The notes beneath the pieces are model-generated. The model ran no database searches. It was not told where the DNA came from and saw only the letters and a list, made by a program, of their open reading frames with translations. Position numbers and translations under genes: made by a program. A DNA stretch of 50,436 bases, from NCBI GenBank assembly GCA_016838945.1, contig JADLKP010000002.1, forward strand, positions 1-50,436, written 5' to 3'. Below, piece after piece: positions 1 to 8,392 of this stretch. Within the stretch, counting starts at the first letter, position 1, and each line of letters begins with the position of its first letter. Source of the stretch: Methanobrevibacter sp. Lineage in GTDB: Archaea; Methanobacteriota; Methanobacteria; Methanobacteriales; Methanobacteriaceae.

Positions 1-426
1 AAAAATTTATGAATAAATTATAATAGAATCATCTTATTTTTTTTTAATAAATTATTATGAATCTTATTAATGCCATCACTATTTTTAAAATTCTTTTAAG
101 AATATGGCAATAAATAAATAATAATGTTAATAAATATTAATTCATTAGATAATTTGTTATTATAATTTATCCACAATTCTATGAATTATGCCTGGAATAA
201 ATTATAGCATGTTATTTAATGCAGCTAAAGAATTAAATTAATAGCATTAACCCCAAAATTCACAAAAAAGATTAATGTCTATTAAATTTAATTTCTTTAG
301 TTTTGGTAGCTAAAATCATTCTCTAAGAGCAATTTCAACTATTATAACTTAATTAAGTTATAACACTTATTTTAATCTTTTTTTTAAGACCAAACTTTTT
401 TAAATCTTTTTTTAATACATAATTAC
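1..426. other. AT-rich non-coding stretch downstream of hmd
   Basis: No credible gene is visible. A perfect 22-bp palindrome lies at 342-363 (arms TTATAACTTAA and TTAAGTTATAA), about 65 bases beyond the hmd stop on the minus strand. T-rich runs lie between it and the gene. It could be a transcription end signal or an operator; nothing in the sequence decides. Confidence 0.5.
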
Positions 427-1443
427 TTATTTAGATCTTTTTTCTAAAGATTCTAAGATAGTAGGTACAATTTCAGATAATGGGCCGAAGTTCATGGAGT
501 CAGCGGTACCTAATAATGCACCTGGGTTTAAAGCGTCATCCATTTTGTCAATACCTTCATCAGCCATTAATTTGGTTACGTTGGTTAATGCTTCGTTAGC
601 CATCATTTGAGCAAATCCTGCTGGTGCACCTAAGATTTGGGTTACAGTGTCTCTGTAGGATAAAAGACCAGCGTAGGTAATTGCGGTAACTGCGGAACAC
701 ATATCACATACAGGACCTACCATGTTTGCAGGCAAGGTGAATGCGGAACCTCTTGCTTTAGTACCTAAATCTTTTAAAGTTTCGATAGATGCTGCGTCAG
801 CAAATCCTTCTGCAATGTAAACTTGACCTTTCATTTCAGGTACTGCACCTGGGTGGTATGAAGCCACATTTACGTTTTTGCCTAAGTCTTCAAAGATTTT
901 GTTTAAGCTAGGAGTTGGAATGGTACATGCGTGGGTTACAATAGCACCATCTTTAATTACATCAGCGAATTTTTCGATGATAGCAGGTTGCATACCTCCT
1001 TCTGGTAACCAGGTCATGATCCAGTCAGCGTCAGCTACTGCTTCACGGTCATCAGTGGTACATTTCATACCTAAGTCTTCAGGGTGAGTGAAGTGAATAG
1101 CACCAGCAGCTGGTTTAGGTACAGTTTCAGCTAATTCTCCTACTTTAGCTCTGATTGCAGGCATTACATCTTCAGGGTTTCCAGCCTTGTGAGCTGCGAT
1201 TACTTCTGCATAATCAAAGTCATCCACTACAGTAAATTCACCATCGAATACAGGATCCGCTACAACAACTTCGTCTACACCTGCTAATTCTAAAAGTTCA
1301 GCACCCATTTCAATAGTAGAGTGAGTCATTGAAATATTTTCTTTACCAGTTGCTTCTGCAACTTCACAAGCTCTAGAAAAATTTGTAATTCCACTAGCTG
1401 CGTGAGTTCTGTAACAGCCAGCACCTAAAATTGCTACTTTCAT
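427..1443 (-). CDS. hmd: [Fe]-hydrogenase Hmd (H2-forming methylenetetrahydromethanopterin dehydrogenase)
   Basis: Cytoplasmic enzyme of hydrogenotrophic methanogenesis. It reduces methenyl- to methylene-tetrahydromethanopterin with H2, using the iron-guanylylpyridinol cofactor. At 338 residues it has the usual family length. The N-terminal nucleotide-type fold starts MKVAILGAGCYRTH, with His14 matching the conserved active-site histidine. The sequence THACTIPTP places Cys173 at the position of the iron-ligating Cys176 of the Methanocaldococcus enzyme. SYHPGAVPEM gives a second conserved histidine (His197). The C-terminal half is the helical dimerisation segment. The start is supported by GGAGAT about 10 bases upstream. 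It is divergent from hcgG across a motif-rich intergenic region. Codon and amino-acid use look like a highly expressed host gene. Confidence 0.96.
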   Translation of the reverse strand: MKVAILGAGCYRTHAASGITNFSRACEVAEATGKENISMTHSTIEMGAELLELAGVDEVVVADPVFDGEFTVVDDFDYAEVIAAHKAGNPEDVMPAIRAKVGELAETVPKPAAGAIHFTHPEDLGMKCTTDDREAVADADWIMTWLPEGGMQPAIIEKFADVIKDGAIVTHACTIPTPSLNKIFEDLGKNVNVASYHPGAVPEMKGQVYIAEGFADAASIETLKDLGTKARGSAFTLPANMVGPVCDMCSAVTAITYAGLLSYRDTVTQILGAPAGFAQMMANEALTNVTKLMADEGIDKMDDALNPGALLGTADSMNFGPLSEIVPTILESLEKRSK

Positions 1444-2000
1444 TTTTAAATATCTCCTTTATATTTTACCACTTTGTTAAAAATTTTAATCTAAAATTGT
1501 ATCACTAATCTAGTAATGGAATTAAACTTCGAGTAATTAGGGAAAATATATGAATCATATTGAAACATGATTACTGTTCTAAAAGTTTAAAAAACCCATT
1601 AAAAACTATTAATCACTAGTAAAAATTTAGCCAAATCACTAAAATTACAAAGCAAGTAATACTTATAGGAATTTTTTAAGATTTTAGTAATACTAATTTA
1701 CAAAGTAGTAATAATAAATATATTGTAATACATATTTAAAATTATTTATTACTCTTTGGACCATATGAAACTAAAAGTAATACTGCAAAAATTTTATCTA
1801 AAAAAAGCCCAAAAAGAGTTGAAAAATAACAAAATTTTTATATTATAGAAAAATTAAATAAAAAAATAGAATTTGTAATAAAATTATATAAAAAAGTATT
1901 ACTTATTGATGTTTTTTCAAAGCATAGTAATAACTTAAGGAATTTACAATTAGAATAATTTTTAGAAAATACTTGAAAAAGACTCAAATTGGGGTAAAAA
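1444..2000. promoter_or_regulatory. hmd-hcgG divergent intergenic region with AGTAATACT motif array
   Basis: No gene is supported here; an antisense open frame at 1838-2290 mostly overlaps hcgG. The palindromic 9-mer AGTAATACT occurs exactly at 1655-1663, 1686-1694 and 1776-1784, and as its reverse complement at 1895-1903. Near copies lie at 1512, 1532, 1707, 1724, 1747 and 1926. Several spacings are 20-21 or 31 bases, that is whole helical turns, which fits an operator array on one DNA face. A TATA-like tract near 1545-1553 could serve hmd. The regulator is not in the window. Confidence 0.6.
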
Positions 2001-3509
2001 ATGTACGAACTTATCAAAGAATCAATAAATAGTGACGAAAGTGCTTTAGAATTGGCAAAAGCCAAAAAAGATGTAGTGTCAGTTGTGGATGCAATATCCG
2101 ACTTAAGTTTTGAAGAAACCATGAAACTAGGAACCCGTTTTAAAAAGTTCCCGATAGGATGTGACCTGACTGAAGTTGTGGTTGGAACCTGTGCATCTGA
2201 CTTGGAAAAGATGGAACTGTTCGGCAACTGCATGTTAGCAAACATGATTGGTGCACCAATACACATTTGCGCATACGCATTTTCAGACATTGCAGAAAAA
2301 TACGGGCAAAGAGGTGTCGAGATAATGGAAGAGGTCTATAACATCACAGACGTTCCATTGGATCTTGACCATTTCGGAAAATACGGTGCAATGAGATTCC
2401 CTAAGCATATTGTAGGATGTGGAGGGGACTGCTACAACAAAGGCCCTAGCTTTACAGAATGTCCAAGAGGAAGGATTCATGAAAGATTGATCGATAAGGA
2501 AAAGGCTGAACTTGAAGATAAGGAAACATGGGTTCAATTATCATCTTCCGTTGCAATCAACTTAAGCAGCGAACAATGTAATGACGGACATGCTGCACCT
2601 CTTGAAGAGGCTGAAGATTTGGCAAACCTTGCAAAAAAATATGGAAAGGGACTTGAAGCGATCATGTTCGTTGGAGATGGATACGATGAATTGATCACCG
2701 GTTTTACAAAAGCCATTGAAATGGGAGTTGATGTTTTCGTCATAGAAGGAGGGCCATTCAACAGATGTGAAAACACCAATGAAAGTTTTGCAAAGGCAAT
2801 AGCCATGAGCAGAATATTATGTCCTGGAAAAGTGGTCGCAACCAATGGTGCATATGAAAGCGAATGTAGGGCAGGACTCAGATCAGGATTGAATGTAATC
2901 ATCACAGGTTTTCCTAAAAACCACCATGGTTACATGTGCGGTTTTGAACCAGGAACTGCAAGAAGAGGCAAATTTGGGCTTCCAAGAGTAATCAAAATTA
3001 TGAATGAGGAGATTCAAGGAGGGCCAACAAGAGTTCCTGTCCAAAGGGATGAATTATTGGCACTTACCCATGCAGTTAAACTTGCAGGACCTGAAAACAT
3101 CTATCCGAAAACAATCGGTTCATTTGCAATTGGAGACGCACACTGGGCAACAATACAAAACTCCAAAATGTATAAAGAGATGAATCTGCCAAAAACATTA
3201 GAGGAAATTGCAGATGGAGTCAATGGAAACACCGTTTCATTGCATGGTGGAAGATTCGTTTCATGGCTTGTTGCAAAAGAGCTAGACAAGAAAGGAATCG
3301 ATGAAATCATAATCACTGACAGCAATCCATGGATTGAAAGAGTCACTGTCAATAACTTACAGGAAGAACTTAATGCTTCAGTCCATATAGGTCATTGCAA
3401 TGATAGGGATTCCGGCTATATTGCAAAAGAATCCATTATCACTACAACAATTCCTAAAATACATAATGCGATTAAAGCTAAAATTCCACATGCCATAAAC
3501 ATAATTTAG
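2001..3509 (+). CDS. hcgG: HcgG/HmdC, iron-guanylylpyridinol cofactor biosynthesis protein
   Basis: 502-residue soluble protein that I recognise as the HmdC/HcgG family, which occurs with hmd in methanogens and is needed for making the Hmd cofactor. Its exact reaction is not settled to my knowledge. A cysteine-rich stretch GCGGDCYNKGPSFTEC (Cys140, Cys144, Cys154) and further conserved cysteines (Cys54, Cys64, Cys77, Cys90) could bind metal or substrate. The middle and C-terminal parts have alternating strand/helix, TIM-barrel-like character. It is divergent from hmd and presumably co-regulated through the AGTAATACT motifs between them. The start follows TTGGGGTAAAAA, a modest ribosome binding site. 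Assignment rests on recognition of the family and on context. Confidence 0.75.
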   Translation: MYELIKESINSDESALELAKAKKDVVSVVDAISDLSFEETMKLGTRFKKFPIGCDLTEVVVGTCASDLEKMELFGNCMLANMIGAPIHICAYAFSDIAEKYGQRGVEIMEEVYNITDVPLDLDHFGKYGAMRFPKHIVGCGGDCYNKGPSFTECPRGRIHERLIDKEKAELEDKETWVQLSSSVAINLSSEQCNDGHAAPLEEAEDLANLAKKYGKGLEAIMFVGDGYDELITGFTKAIEMGVDVFVIEGGPFNRCENTNESFAKAIAMSRILCPGKVVATNGAYESECRAGLRSGLNVIITGFPKNHHGYMCGFEPGTARRGKFGLPRVIKIMNEEIQGGPTRVPVQRDELLALTHAVKLAGPENIYPKTIGSFAIGDAHWATIQNSKMYKEMNLPKTLEEIADGVNGNTVSLHGGRFVSWLVAKELDKKGIDEIIITDSNPWIERVTVNNLQEELNASVHIGHCNDRDSGYIAKESIITTTIPKIHNAIKAKIPHAINII

Positions 3510-3599
3510 GATTGTTGACATGTAAACAATGGACAAAAAGTTAAAAAAAAGTTAAAAAAAATTCGAAAAAGACAAGAATAATACAAATTAGCAAAAAAA

Positions 3600-3782
3600 T
3601 ATTAAAAAAGTAATACTTTTTTAGAAAAAAGTAATAAAGTTTTTATATGAAAAATTATAAAATAAATATTTGTTTAAAGGGAACTATTTTTTAAACTATA
3701 TCGCTCAAATTAAAAATAAAAAAATAATGCTCTTTAAACAATAAGAACAATGTGTCACCTGAAATAAAACATTGTTCTTATC
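3600..3782 (+). ncRNA. Candidate regulated small RNA or structured 3' region
   Basis: Two more copies of the hmd-region motif lie here, AGTAATACT at 3609-3617 and AGTAATAAA at 3630-3638, 21 bases apart. A TATA-like TTTTTATATG follows. About 25 bases on begins a structured stretch: TTGTTTAAAG (3670-3679) pairs with CTTTAAACAA (3732-3741). A perfect 12-bp stem TAAGAACAATGT / ACATTGTTCTTA (3742-3780) ends it. No coding potential is seen. The hairpin could instead be a shared terminator for the convergent hcgG and 3911 genes. Confidence 0.35.
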
Positions 3783-3910
3783 TTATGATTATAGAAATAT
3801 TTTAATTTATAAAACAAACAAACTACACCAAGCCAATTTCTTCCTCCTTATCACTTTATTTTAAAAATTAGCCACCAATACCATACACATTTCATTTTAA
3901 CTAAGTCCCA

Positions 3911-5056
3911 TTATATTTTAGGCTCTAATTTTTTAATTGCAAATCCTAAAAATATGATTATCATAGGGAAAAATACAGAATAAAGAACCAATATTAAATC
4001 ACCAGGAACCAAATCACCAATCACAACTGAAGCTGCAAGCAGGATTGTCAAAAGAATGACCGGTGCAAGAATAGCTAAAAAGGTATAAATCATAATGAAA
4101 GCATTCAGCTTTTCACTATACTCCTTTAATTTCATCCTAATGTCAAAGTTCACATCATCTGCAATTATAGTTAAAGAAGTGGAAAGATTTGCTCCAACTC
4201 TCAAACTCGTTAGAATTTCATATATGACCCTTGAAAAAGCCTTCGAATCAACTCTCTTTTCCAGATTCAAGAATGCCTGTTCCGTACTTTCCCCGTATTT
4301 TATCTCTTCAAGGACTCGTGAAAACTCCAAGGACAATATTCCATAATCTGAGCGTGAAATGGAATCCATAGAGTCAAATAGGCTTTTGCCGGATCTGAGT
4401 TCAGTTGCCAATTGCCTTAAAGCATAAGGAAGTTCCTTAGAAAATGAAGAGAAATCATTCTGCCTTTTTATTTTTGGATAATAAAATATAGCAAAGCCAA
4501 TTAAGAAAAATGCGATTAGAATGGCCAGACCTAATTCAATAGATATGAAATAGCTAATTAATGCCCCTACAAAGGTTAGGACAGATAAAATTATTATGGT
4601 TATTCTTAAAAATGAATCATGAAGATTGGATTCATCTATTGAAATAAATTTGTTATTCATTAAAATATCAAAAAATTTATCCTTGACACCTATCCGATTA
4701 TCATCACTTTCATCAAAATTTTGATAATCCTCATTCTTTTCAAGATTTAAACTGGTAAAAATGTTTTGAGATTGATTGGATGAATTGGAAAGATTTGAAG
4801 ATGAACTATTTGAATACCTATTTTCCAATTCCTCAAAAATGCTATCATTCTTTAAGAAATTATTTATCTTGAAGATTTCCTTATTTTCAAAATTCATTTC
4901 CTTGATTTTGGCTTCTGTTTCTTTTATTCTTTCATCAGAACCTCTTTTATCACCAAACTTATCCAGAACTGAAATAATGAAATCAATAACTTTTATGAAA
5001 AAATTGATCGATGAGTCAGTGAATCGAATGAAAAATTCCTCTAAAATAATAATCAC
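3911..5056 (-). CDS. Tad/type II secretion system F-domain membrane protein (TadC/GspF-like)
   Basis: 381 residues. A low-complexity, charged N-terminal cytoplasmic part (about 1-140) precedes a pair of membrane segments near 150-195. A conserved GspF-type cytoplasmic helical domain follows (ELPYALRQLATELRSGKSLFDS, LGANLSTSL-like motifs), then two more membrane segments at the C-terminus. In archaea such proteins form the inner-membrane platform of type IV-like pili and work with a TadA-type ATPase, which is the gene immediately upstream (5147-6571). No pilin or prepilin peptidase is seen in the window. Strong homology-type motifs support the family; the substrate is unknown. Confidence 0.85.
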   Translation of the reverse strand: MIIILEEFFIRFTDSSINFFIKVIDFIISVLDKFGDKRGSDERIKETEAKIKEMNFENKEIFKINNFLKNDSIFEELENRYSNSSSSNLSNSSNQSQNIFTSLNLEKNEDYQNFDESDDNRIGVKDKFFDILMNNKFISIDESNLHDSFLRITIIILSVLTFVGALISYFISIELGLAILIAFFLIGFAIFYYPKIKRQNDFSSFSKELPYALRQLATELRSGKSLFDSMDSISRSDYGILSLEFSRVLEEIKYGESTEQAFLNLEKRVDSKAFSRVIYEILTSLRVGANLSTSLTIIADDVNFDIRMKLKEYSEKLNAFIMIYTFLAILAPVILLTILLAASVVIGDLVPGDLILVLYSVFFPMIIIFLGFAIKKLEPKI

Positions 5057-5146
5057 CTTAGACTAAAAATGCCAATAGAATTTACCATCAAATAATTAAA
5101 AATACGATTAATTAAAATAAATTTCTTAAAAGAAATGTCAATTTAA

Positions 5147-6571
5147 TTAAACACCAATCTTATTTAATACATATTTCGGATTGAGATAATAAGTTTCAAG
5201 AATGTCAGATATATCTTTTTGGCTAGATATGTTATTTTTGACCAAATAGTTCAGGACATGTTGCCTGTTTTTCCACTCATGATTGAGAAAGGAAATGGAA
5301 ACCCCCTTTAGATTAGCTATCTCCTCCAAAGTCTTGCTCATGATTGTCAGATTTCTGAATTCGTCCTTTTCACTATCCCACTCGAACAGTTTGCTTAACT
5401 GGACAGTTCCCTCTTCCATGCCAACCACTTCAACGATTTCTGTAATTCTTCTGTAGGAAATTCCATCTGACCTGTAGATTCTCTTTTCCATGATGATGAA
5501 ATCGATTGAAGAAATCATGATTTTAGGAACATTCATAGGAGCGTTGGTAAGTCTTGTAATCGTTTCTCTGGAATTGTTTGCATGTAATGTTCCAAAGCCG
5601 GAATGTCCCGTATTGAGTGCCGTAAACAATGTAATTGCTTCCTTTCCTCTAACCTCCCCCACTATTATTCTGTCAGGCCTCTGCCTTAGGGAGTTCTTCA
5701 CCAAGTCTTCTATCGTTATTTCACCTTGATTTTCGATGTTTACGGTTCTCGCTTCCATTCTGATTATATGATTGTGTGGAATCTGAAGCTCCAATGTGTC
5801 TTCAATAGTTATGATTCGCTCCTTTGGATTGATGAATATGGACAATGCATTGAGGAGTGTTGTCTTTCCGGAACTTGTTCCTCCAGACACTATTATATTG
5901 GCTGGCTTAACTCCAAGCCCATCAACGCAGAGCCATAAAAATGATGCCATTTCCGTATTTAATGTGTTGAATCGAATCAAGTCAACAATTGTCAACGGGT
6001 CCTTTTTGAACTTTCTGATTGTTATAGTAGGACCATTGGCGGACAATGGAGGAATTGTTGCATTCACCCGAGATCCATTTTCCAGTCTTGCATCCAAAAT
6101 GGGAGATTGCTGATCTATTCTCCTATTGGTTTCACGAGCTATCGAATCGATGATGTTCGTTATCTTTTCTTCACCATCAAATATCAAATCCGTTTCCATC
6201 ATCCCATATTTTCTATGATAGACAAAAACCGGCTTGTCTATGCCAATGACCATTATCTCCTCCAAATCATCATCCTCTATTAGGGAACTGATTTCTCCAT
6301 AGCCTATCAATTCCTTCAGCATATTTTTAGCCAAATTTTCCTTATAATCATAATCAAACCTATTCTGTAACCTATTCTCTAAAAACCGTATGATGTCCCC
6401 CAATATCAAATCTTCATTAAATGAGGACATCTTCTCTGAAATAGCCAAATCTATTAGATTTTCTCTTAATTCCTCTAAAATAAGCTTTTCCTCATCTGAA
6501 AAGTTAAATTTCAACACATTGTACTTTGGAATTAAGCCATTATCATTTGAAATAAAATTGTTTTCCATCAA
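5147..6571 (-). CDS. Type II/IV secretion ATPase, TadA/CpaF family
   Basis: 474-residue hexameric secretion ATPase that would power assembly or retraction of a type IV-like pilus on the cytoplasmic face. Walker A GGTSSGKT lies at about 230-237, the Asp box IITIEDTLEL near 253-262, Walker B RIIVGEVRG at 301-309, and the His box TGHSGFGTLHANN near 321-333. The N-terminal domain (1-190) is the CpaF-type all-alpha plus PAS-like region. It lies 90 bases upstream of the TadC-like gene on the same strand, so the two form an operon. The DUF112 gene split by the provirus lies just upstream and may belong to the same transcript. Confidence 0.93.
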   Translation of the reverse strand: MMENNFISNDNGLIPKYNVLKFNFSDEEKLILEELRENLIDLAISEKMSSFNEDLILGDIIRFLENRLQNRFDYDYKENLAKNMLKELIGYGEISSLIEDDDLEEIMVIGIDKPVFVYHRKYGMMETDLIFDGEEKITNIIDSIARETNRRIDQQSPILDARLENGSRVNATIPPLSANGPTITIRKFKKDPLTIVDLIRFNTLNTEMASFLWLCVDGLGVKPANIIVSGGTSSGKTTLLNALSIFINPKERIITIEDTLELQIPHNHIIRMEARTVNIENQGEITIEDLVKNSLRQRPDRIIVGEVRGKEAITLFTALNTGHSGFGTLHANNSRETITRLTNAPMNVPKIMISSIDFIIMEKRIYRSDGISYRRITEIVEVVGMEEGTVQLSKLFEWDSEKDEFRNLTIMSKTLEEIANLKGVSISFLNHEWKNRQHVLNYLVKNNISSQKDISDILETYYLNPKYVLNKIGV

Positions 6572-6665
6572 ATCACCAAATCATGTTAAAGGAAGACCGT
6601 TTAAAATTAGGGAGGATAGTTCAAAAAAGACAAGCCAGAACACTCAAAAATAAATCAAACATGAT

Positions 6666-7316
6666 CTAAATGTACATCTGCATATAGATTATAATTGCAG
6701 GCAGAATCAAGACTCCCATCAAATGGGACTTGCTGACCCCCAAATAATGTGGAAGCAAACCCATTGCAGTGGTTGTAATCAAAGCAAGAGTGAGATACAA
6801 TATTGGCCCTTCGTAGATAATCGCAAAGGCATATAAAATCACTATCATTAGAATGATTACCGCAATCGAAAGCTTCCTATAGTCTATTCCCTGCATGAGA
6901 TTTGAAAATCCATCACCTAATTTCAAACAGATCATCAATGATATTGAAACTGCAATTAAAGAAGCAAAAGTGAATATCATCAAATGGGCTAAAGTGAATT
7001 CGGCAATCAGGTAAGACATATATACAGCAATTCCGCTCCTTGGATTACCAATCAAATAAATTGCTATGAGTGAGAAGAGAGTGTCTGAAGTATTCAATCC
7101 ACTGTTAGCCAAGAGAAAATTCTTGGTGTCATCACTATCATCACTTGTTCCGCATGCTCCCTGTGCTATGATGCTTCCTTGGGCAGGACCGAATCCGGGT
7201 AAAAATCCTAAGATAGCTCCTGCAGTTCCCCCTGCGAATATGCTTTTCACCGCATCCATATCAATGTCCAAATCATAGAACCTGTTTTGATGAGGAATTG
7301 AGGAGCTATCATTCAA
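6666..7316 (-). pseudogene. C-terminal half of TctA/DUF112 membrane protein, split by the provirus
   Basis: Multi-membrane-segment protein of the TctA/DUF112 type. The motif GGTAGAILGFLPGFGPAQG is the second of the two glycine/proline motifs these transporters carry, one per half. The frame stays open upstream of the TTG at 7316 through the attachment core: reading back from 7316 gives LFGISTILFS. The N-terminal half at 46181-46771 ends SGLFGISK-stop. Joining the two at the core therefore gives one protein of about 416 residues, the normal family size. As it stands this half lacks a good start (only TTG, no clear ribosome binding site) and is probably not functional. It lies 95 bases upstream of the TadA gene. 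Confidence 0.85.
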
Positions 7317-7332
7317 ACTAAATAAAATTGTA

Positions 7333-7347
7333 CTTATTCCAAATAAG
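7333..7347. repeat. attL core
   Basis: The core CTTATTCCAAA at 7333-7343 is shared with the right end. Here it forms part of a perfect dyad: CTTATT and AATAAG arms around a 3-base centre. That is the layout of a tyrosine-recombinase crossover site. The core lies within codons for LFGIS of the host DUF112 gene. Confidence 0.85.
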
Positions 7348-7487
7348 CAAGTGGATATTTTCTGGCTTGGTTATGTTTTTTTAATATTTAAAAAAGAGTG
7401 ATTATTATTTTGTAAAAACTAGTATATAAAATTAGAAACCTAAACAATCCTAAAGGTTACGAACAGTATAATTTTTTAATAAAAAAA

Positions 7488-7520
7488 GGAGGGAATCCAC
7501 AAAAAAATGGGACTCCCTCC
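7488..7520 (-). terminator. Intrinsic-type terminator at the provirus left end
   Basis: On the minus strand a long hairpin (GGAGGGA paired with TCCCTCC, extended inward) is followed by a run of seven T. It lies beyond the last late gene and before the DUF112 C-terminal half, so it would shield the host operon from provirus transcription. Confidence 0.7.
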
Positions 7521-7570
7521 TAATCCTTTGATACATACAAATATTTGTTGACTTAATAAGGTGATTGTTA

Positions 7571-7645
7571 ATGCAGGAAAGGCAAATCAATAATCAATTA
7601 AATAATTTAAATAATAAAATAATACAAAATTATCAAGAAGAGTAA
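7571..7645 (+). CDS. Possible 24-residue peptide at provirus left end
   Basis: Short plus-strand frame MQERQINNQLNNLNNKIIQNYQEE, polar and Asn/Gln-rich. It has a good ribosome binding site GGTGAT five bases before the ATG. It lies in an otherwise gene-free 560-base stretch between attL and the holin, between two minus-strand terminators. No family is recognised, and in such AT-rich DNA the frame may be chance. Confidence 0.3.
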   Translation: MQERQINNQLNNLNNKIIQNYQEE

Positions 7646-7798
7646 ACAAAAATGAAATGATAAAAAAACCAAACCATACATCAAAAATTTAAATAAAATA
7701 AAATTTGCCTCTCCTATGTATTATTTCTAGTCTTAATCCCTTATTAAACTGCCGATTTGTAATACAAGCAATGTAATACAATTATTTAAAAAAAAATA

Positions 7799-7832
7799 AG
7801 AGACCATAAAACAATCAAGTCTTATGGCCTCT
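7799..7832 (-). terminator. Late-operon terminator after holin
   Basis: On the minus strand AGAGGCCATAA pairs with TTATGGTCTCT (a couple of mismatched or wobble positions), followed by TTATTTTTTTTT. It starts about 45 bases after the holin stop, so it ends the long late transcript. A second terminator follows at 7488-7520. Confidence 0.7.
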
Positions 7833-7876
7833 CAAAAACTAACTTTTCCACAAAAAATAGGGTTACTTCTGGTCCT

Positions 7877-8203
7877 TTAACATCCATCATCAGAAACATC
7901 CTCAATTTCTGAATCATCTGGAGCTATATACTCATCATTCAACACCACTTCTTCTGAAGGGTAGCCTAATATTGTTCCCATGTCAACAAGGTTAGCATTT
8001 CCCAAGAAAGGAAAACTGTTAGGGAATTTTGCATCGATATAAGCCCCTATGAAACATACGATAACAAATAGTATCTCTGTTAATTGTGCAGCATCAATAG
8101 GGAGATTTAACCCATGTGAGGTAGCATAACCTAAAAACCAACCTGCAACCATCATCAAGATGGTTTTCACAATAGTACTGATATTTCCAATATAATTACT
8201 CAT
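7877..8203 (-). CDS. Holin
   Basis: 108-residue small membrane protein with two predicted membrane helices (about 12-33 and 42-60). A short acidic C-terminal tail rich in Asp/Glu follows. Size, topology and position, just downstream of the endoisopeptidase gene at the end of the late operon, match phage holins that permeabilise the membrane so the lytic enzyme reaches the wall. The family assignment is from topology and context, not from a unique motif. The start follows GGAGGA. Confidence 0.75.
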   Translation of the reverse strand: MSNYIGNISTIVKTILMMVAGWFLGYATSHGLNLPIDAAQLTEILFVIVCFIGAYIDAKFPNSFPFLGNANLVDMGTILGYPSEEVVLNDEYIAPDDSEIEDVSDDGC

Positions 8204-8225
8204 AATACAATCCTCCTAATTTTTA

Positions 8226-8387
8226 TTATTGTACATAGTCATCAATCAATTCATTCTCATCAGGAAGATCTAACATATGTCTCCTTCCATTGATGAAAAC
8301 CTGTAAATTTATAGTGATTGAATTTTCTCCAATGATCTTAAAAAACAAATCATTAACTTTTTGTAAAAAATCTAAATAATCCATCAT
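8226..8387 (-). CDS. Small lysis-module protein, unknown
   Basis: 53-residue frame starting MMDYLDFLQKVND and ending ENELIDDYVQ. It lies between the endoisopeptidase and holin genes. Its ribosome binding site (AAGGATGAT) overlaps the stop of the upstream gene, so it is translationally coupled. It is acidic with no membrane segment. It may be a regulator of lysis or an unrelated virion part; no family recognised. Confidence 0.6.
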   Translation of the reverse strand: MMDYLDFLQKVNDLFFKIIGENSITINLQVFINGRRHMLDLPDENELIDDYVQ

Positions 8388-8392
8388 GAATA

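Noticed and set aside
1838-2290. 150-codon minus-strand frame between hmd and hcgG
   Set aside because: Mostly antisense to the well-supported hcgG gene, with low-complexity Phe/Ser/Leu content from A/T-rich DNA and no ribosome binding site.
7333-7347. attL dyad as a simple terminator hairpin
   Set aside because: Six-bp arms with a 3-base loop and no T run; the core is shared with the right end and restores a host gene, so it is an attachment site.
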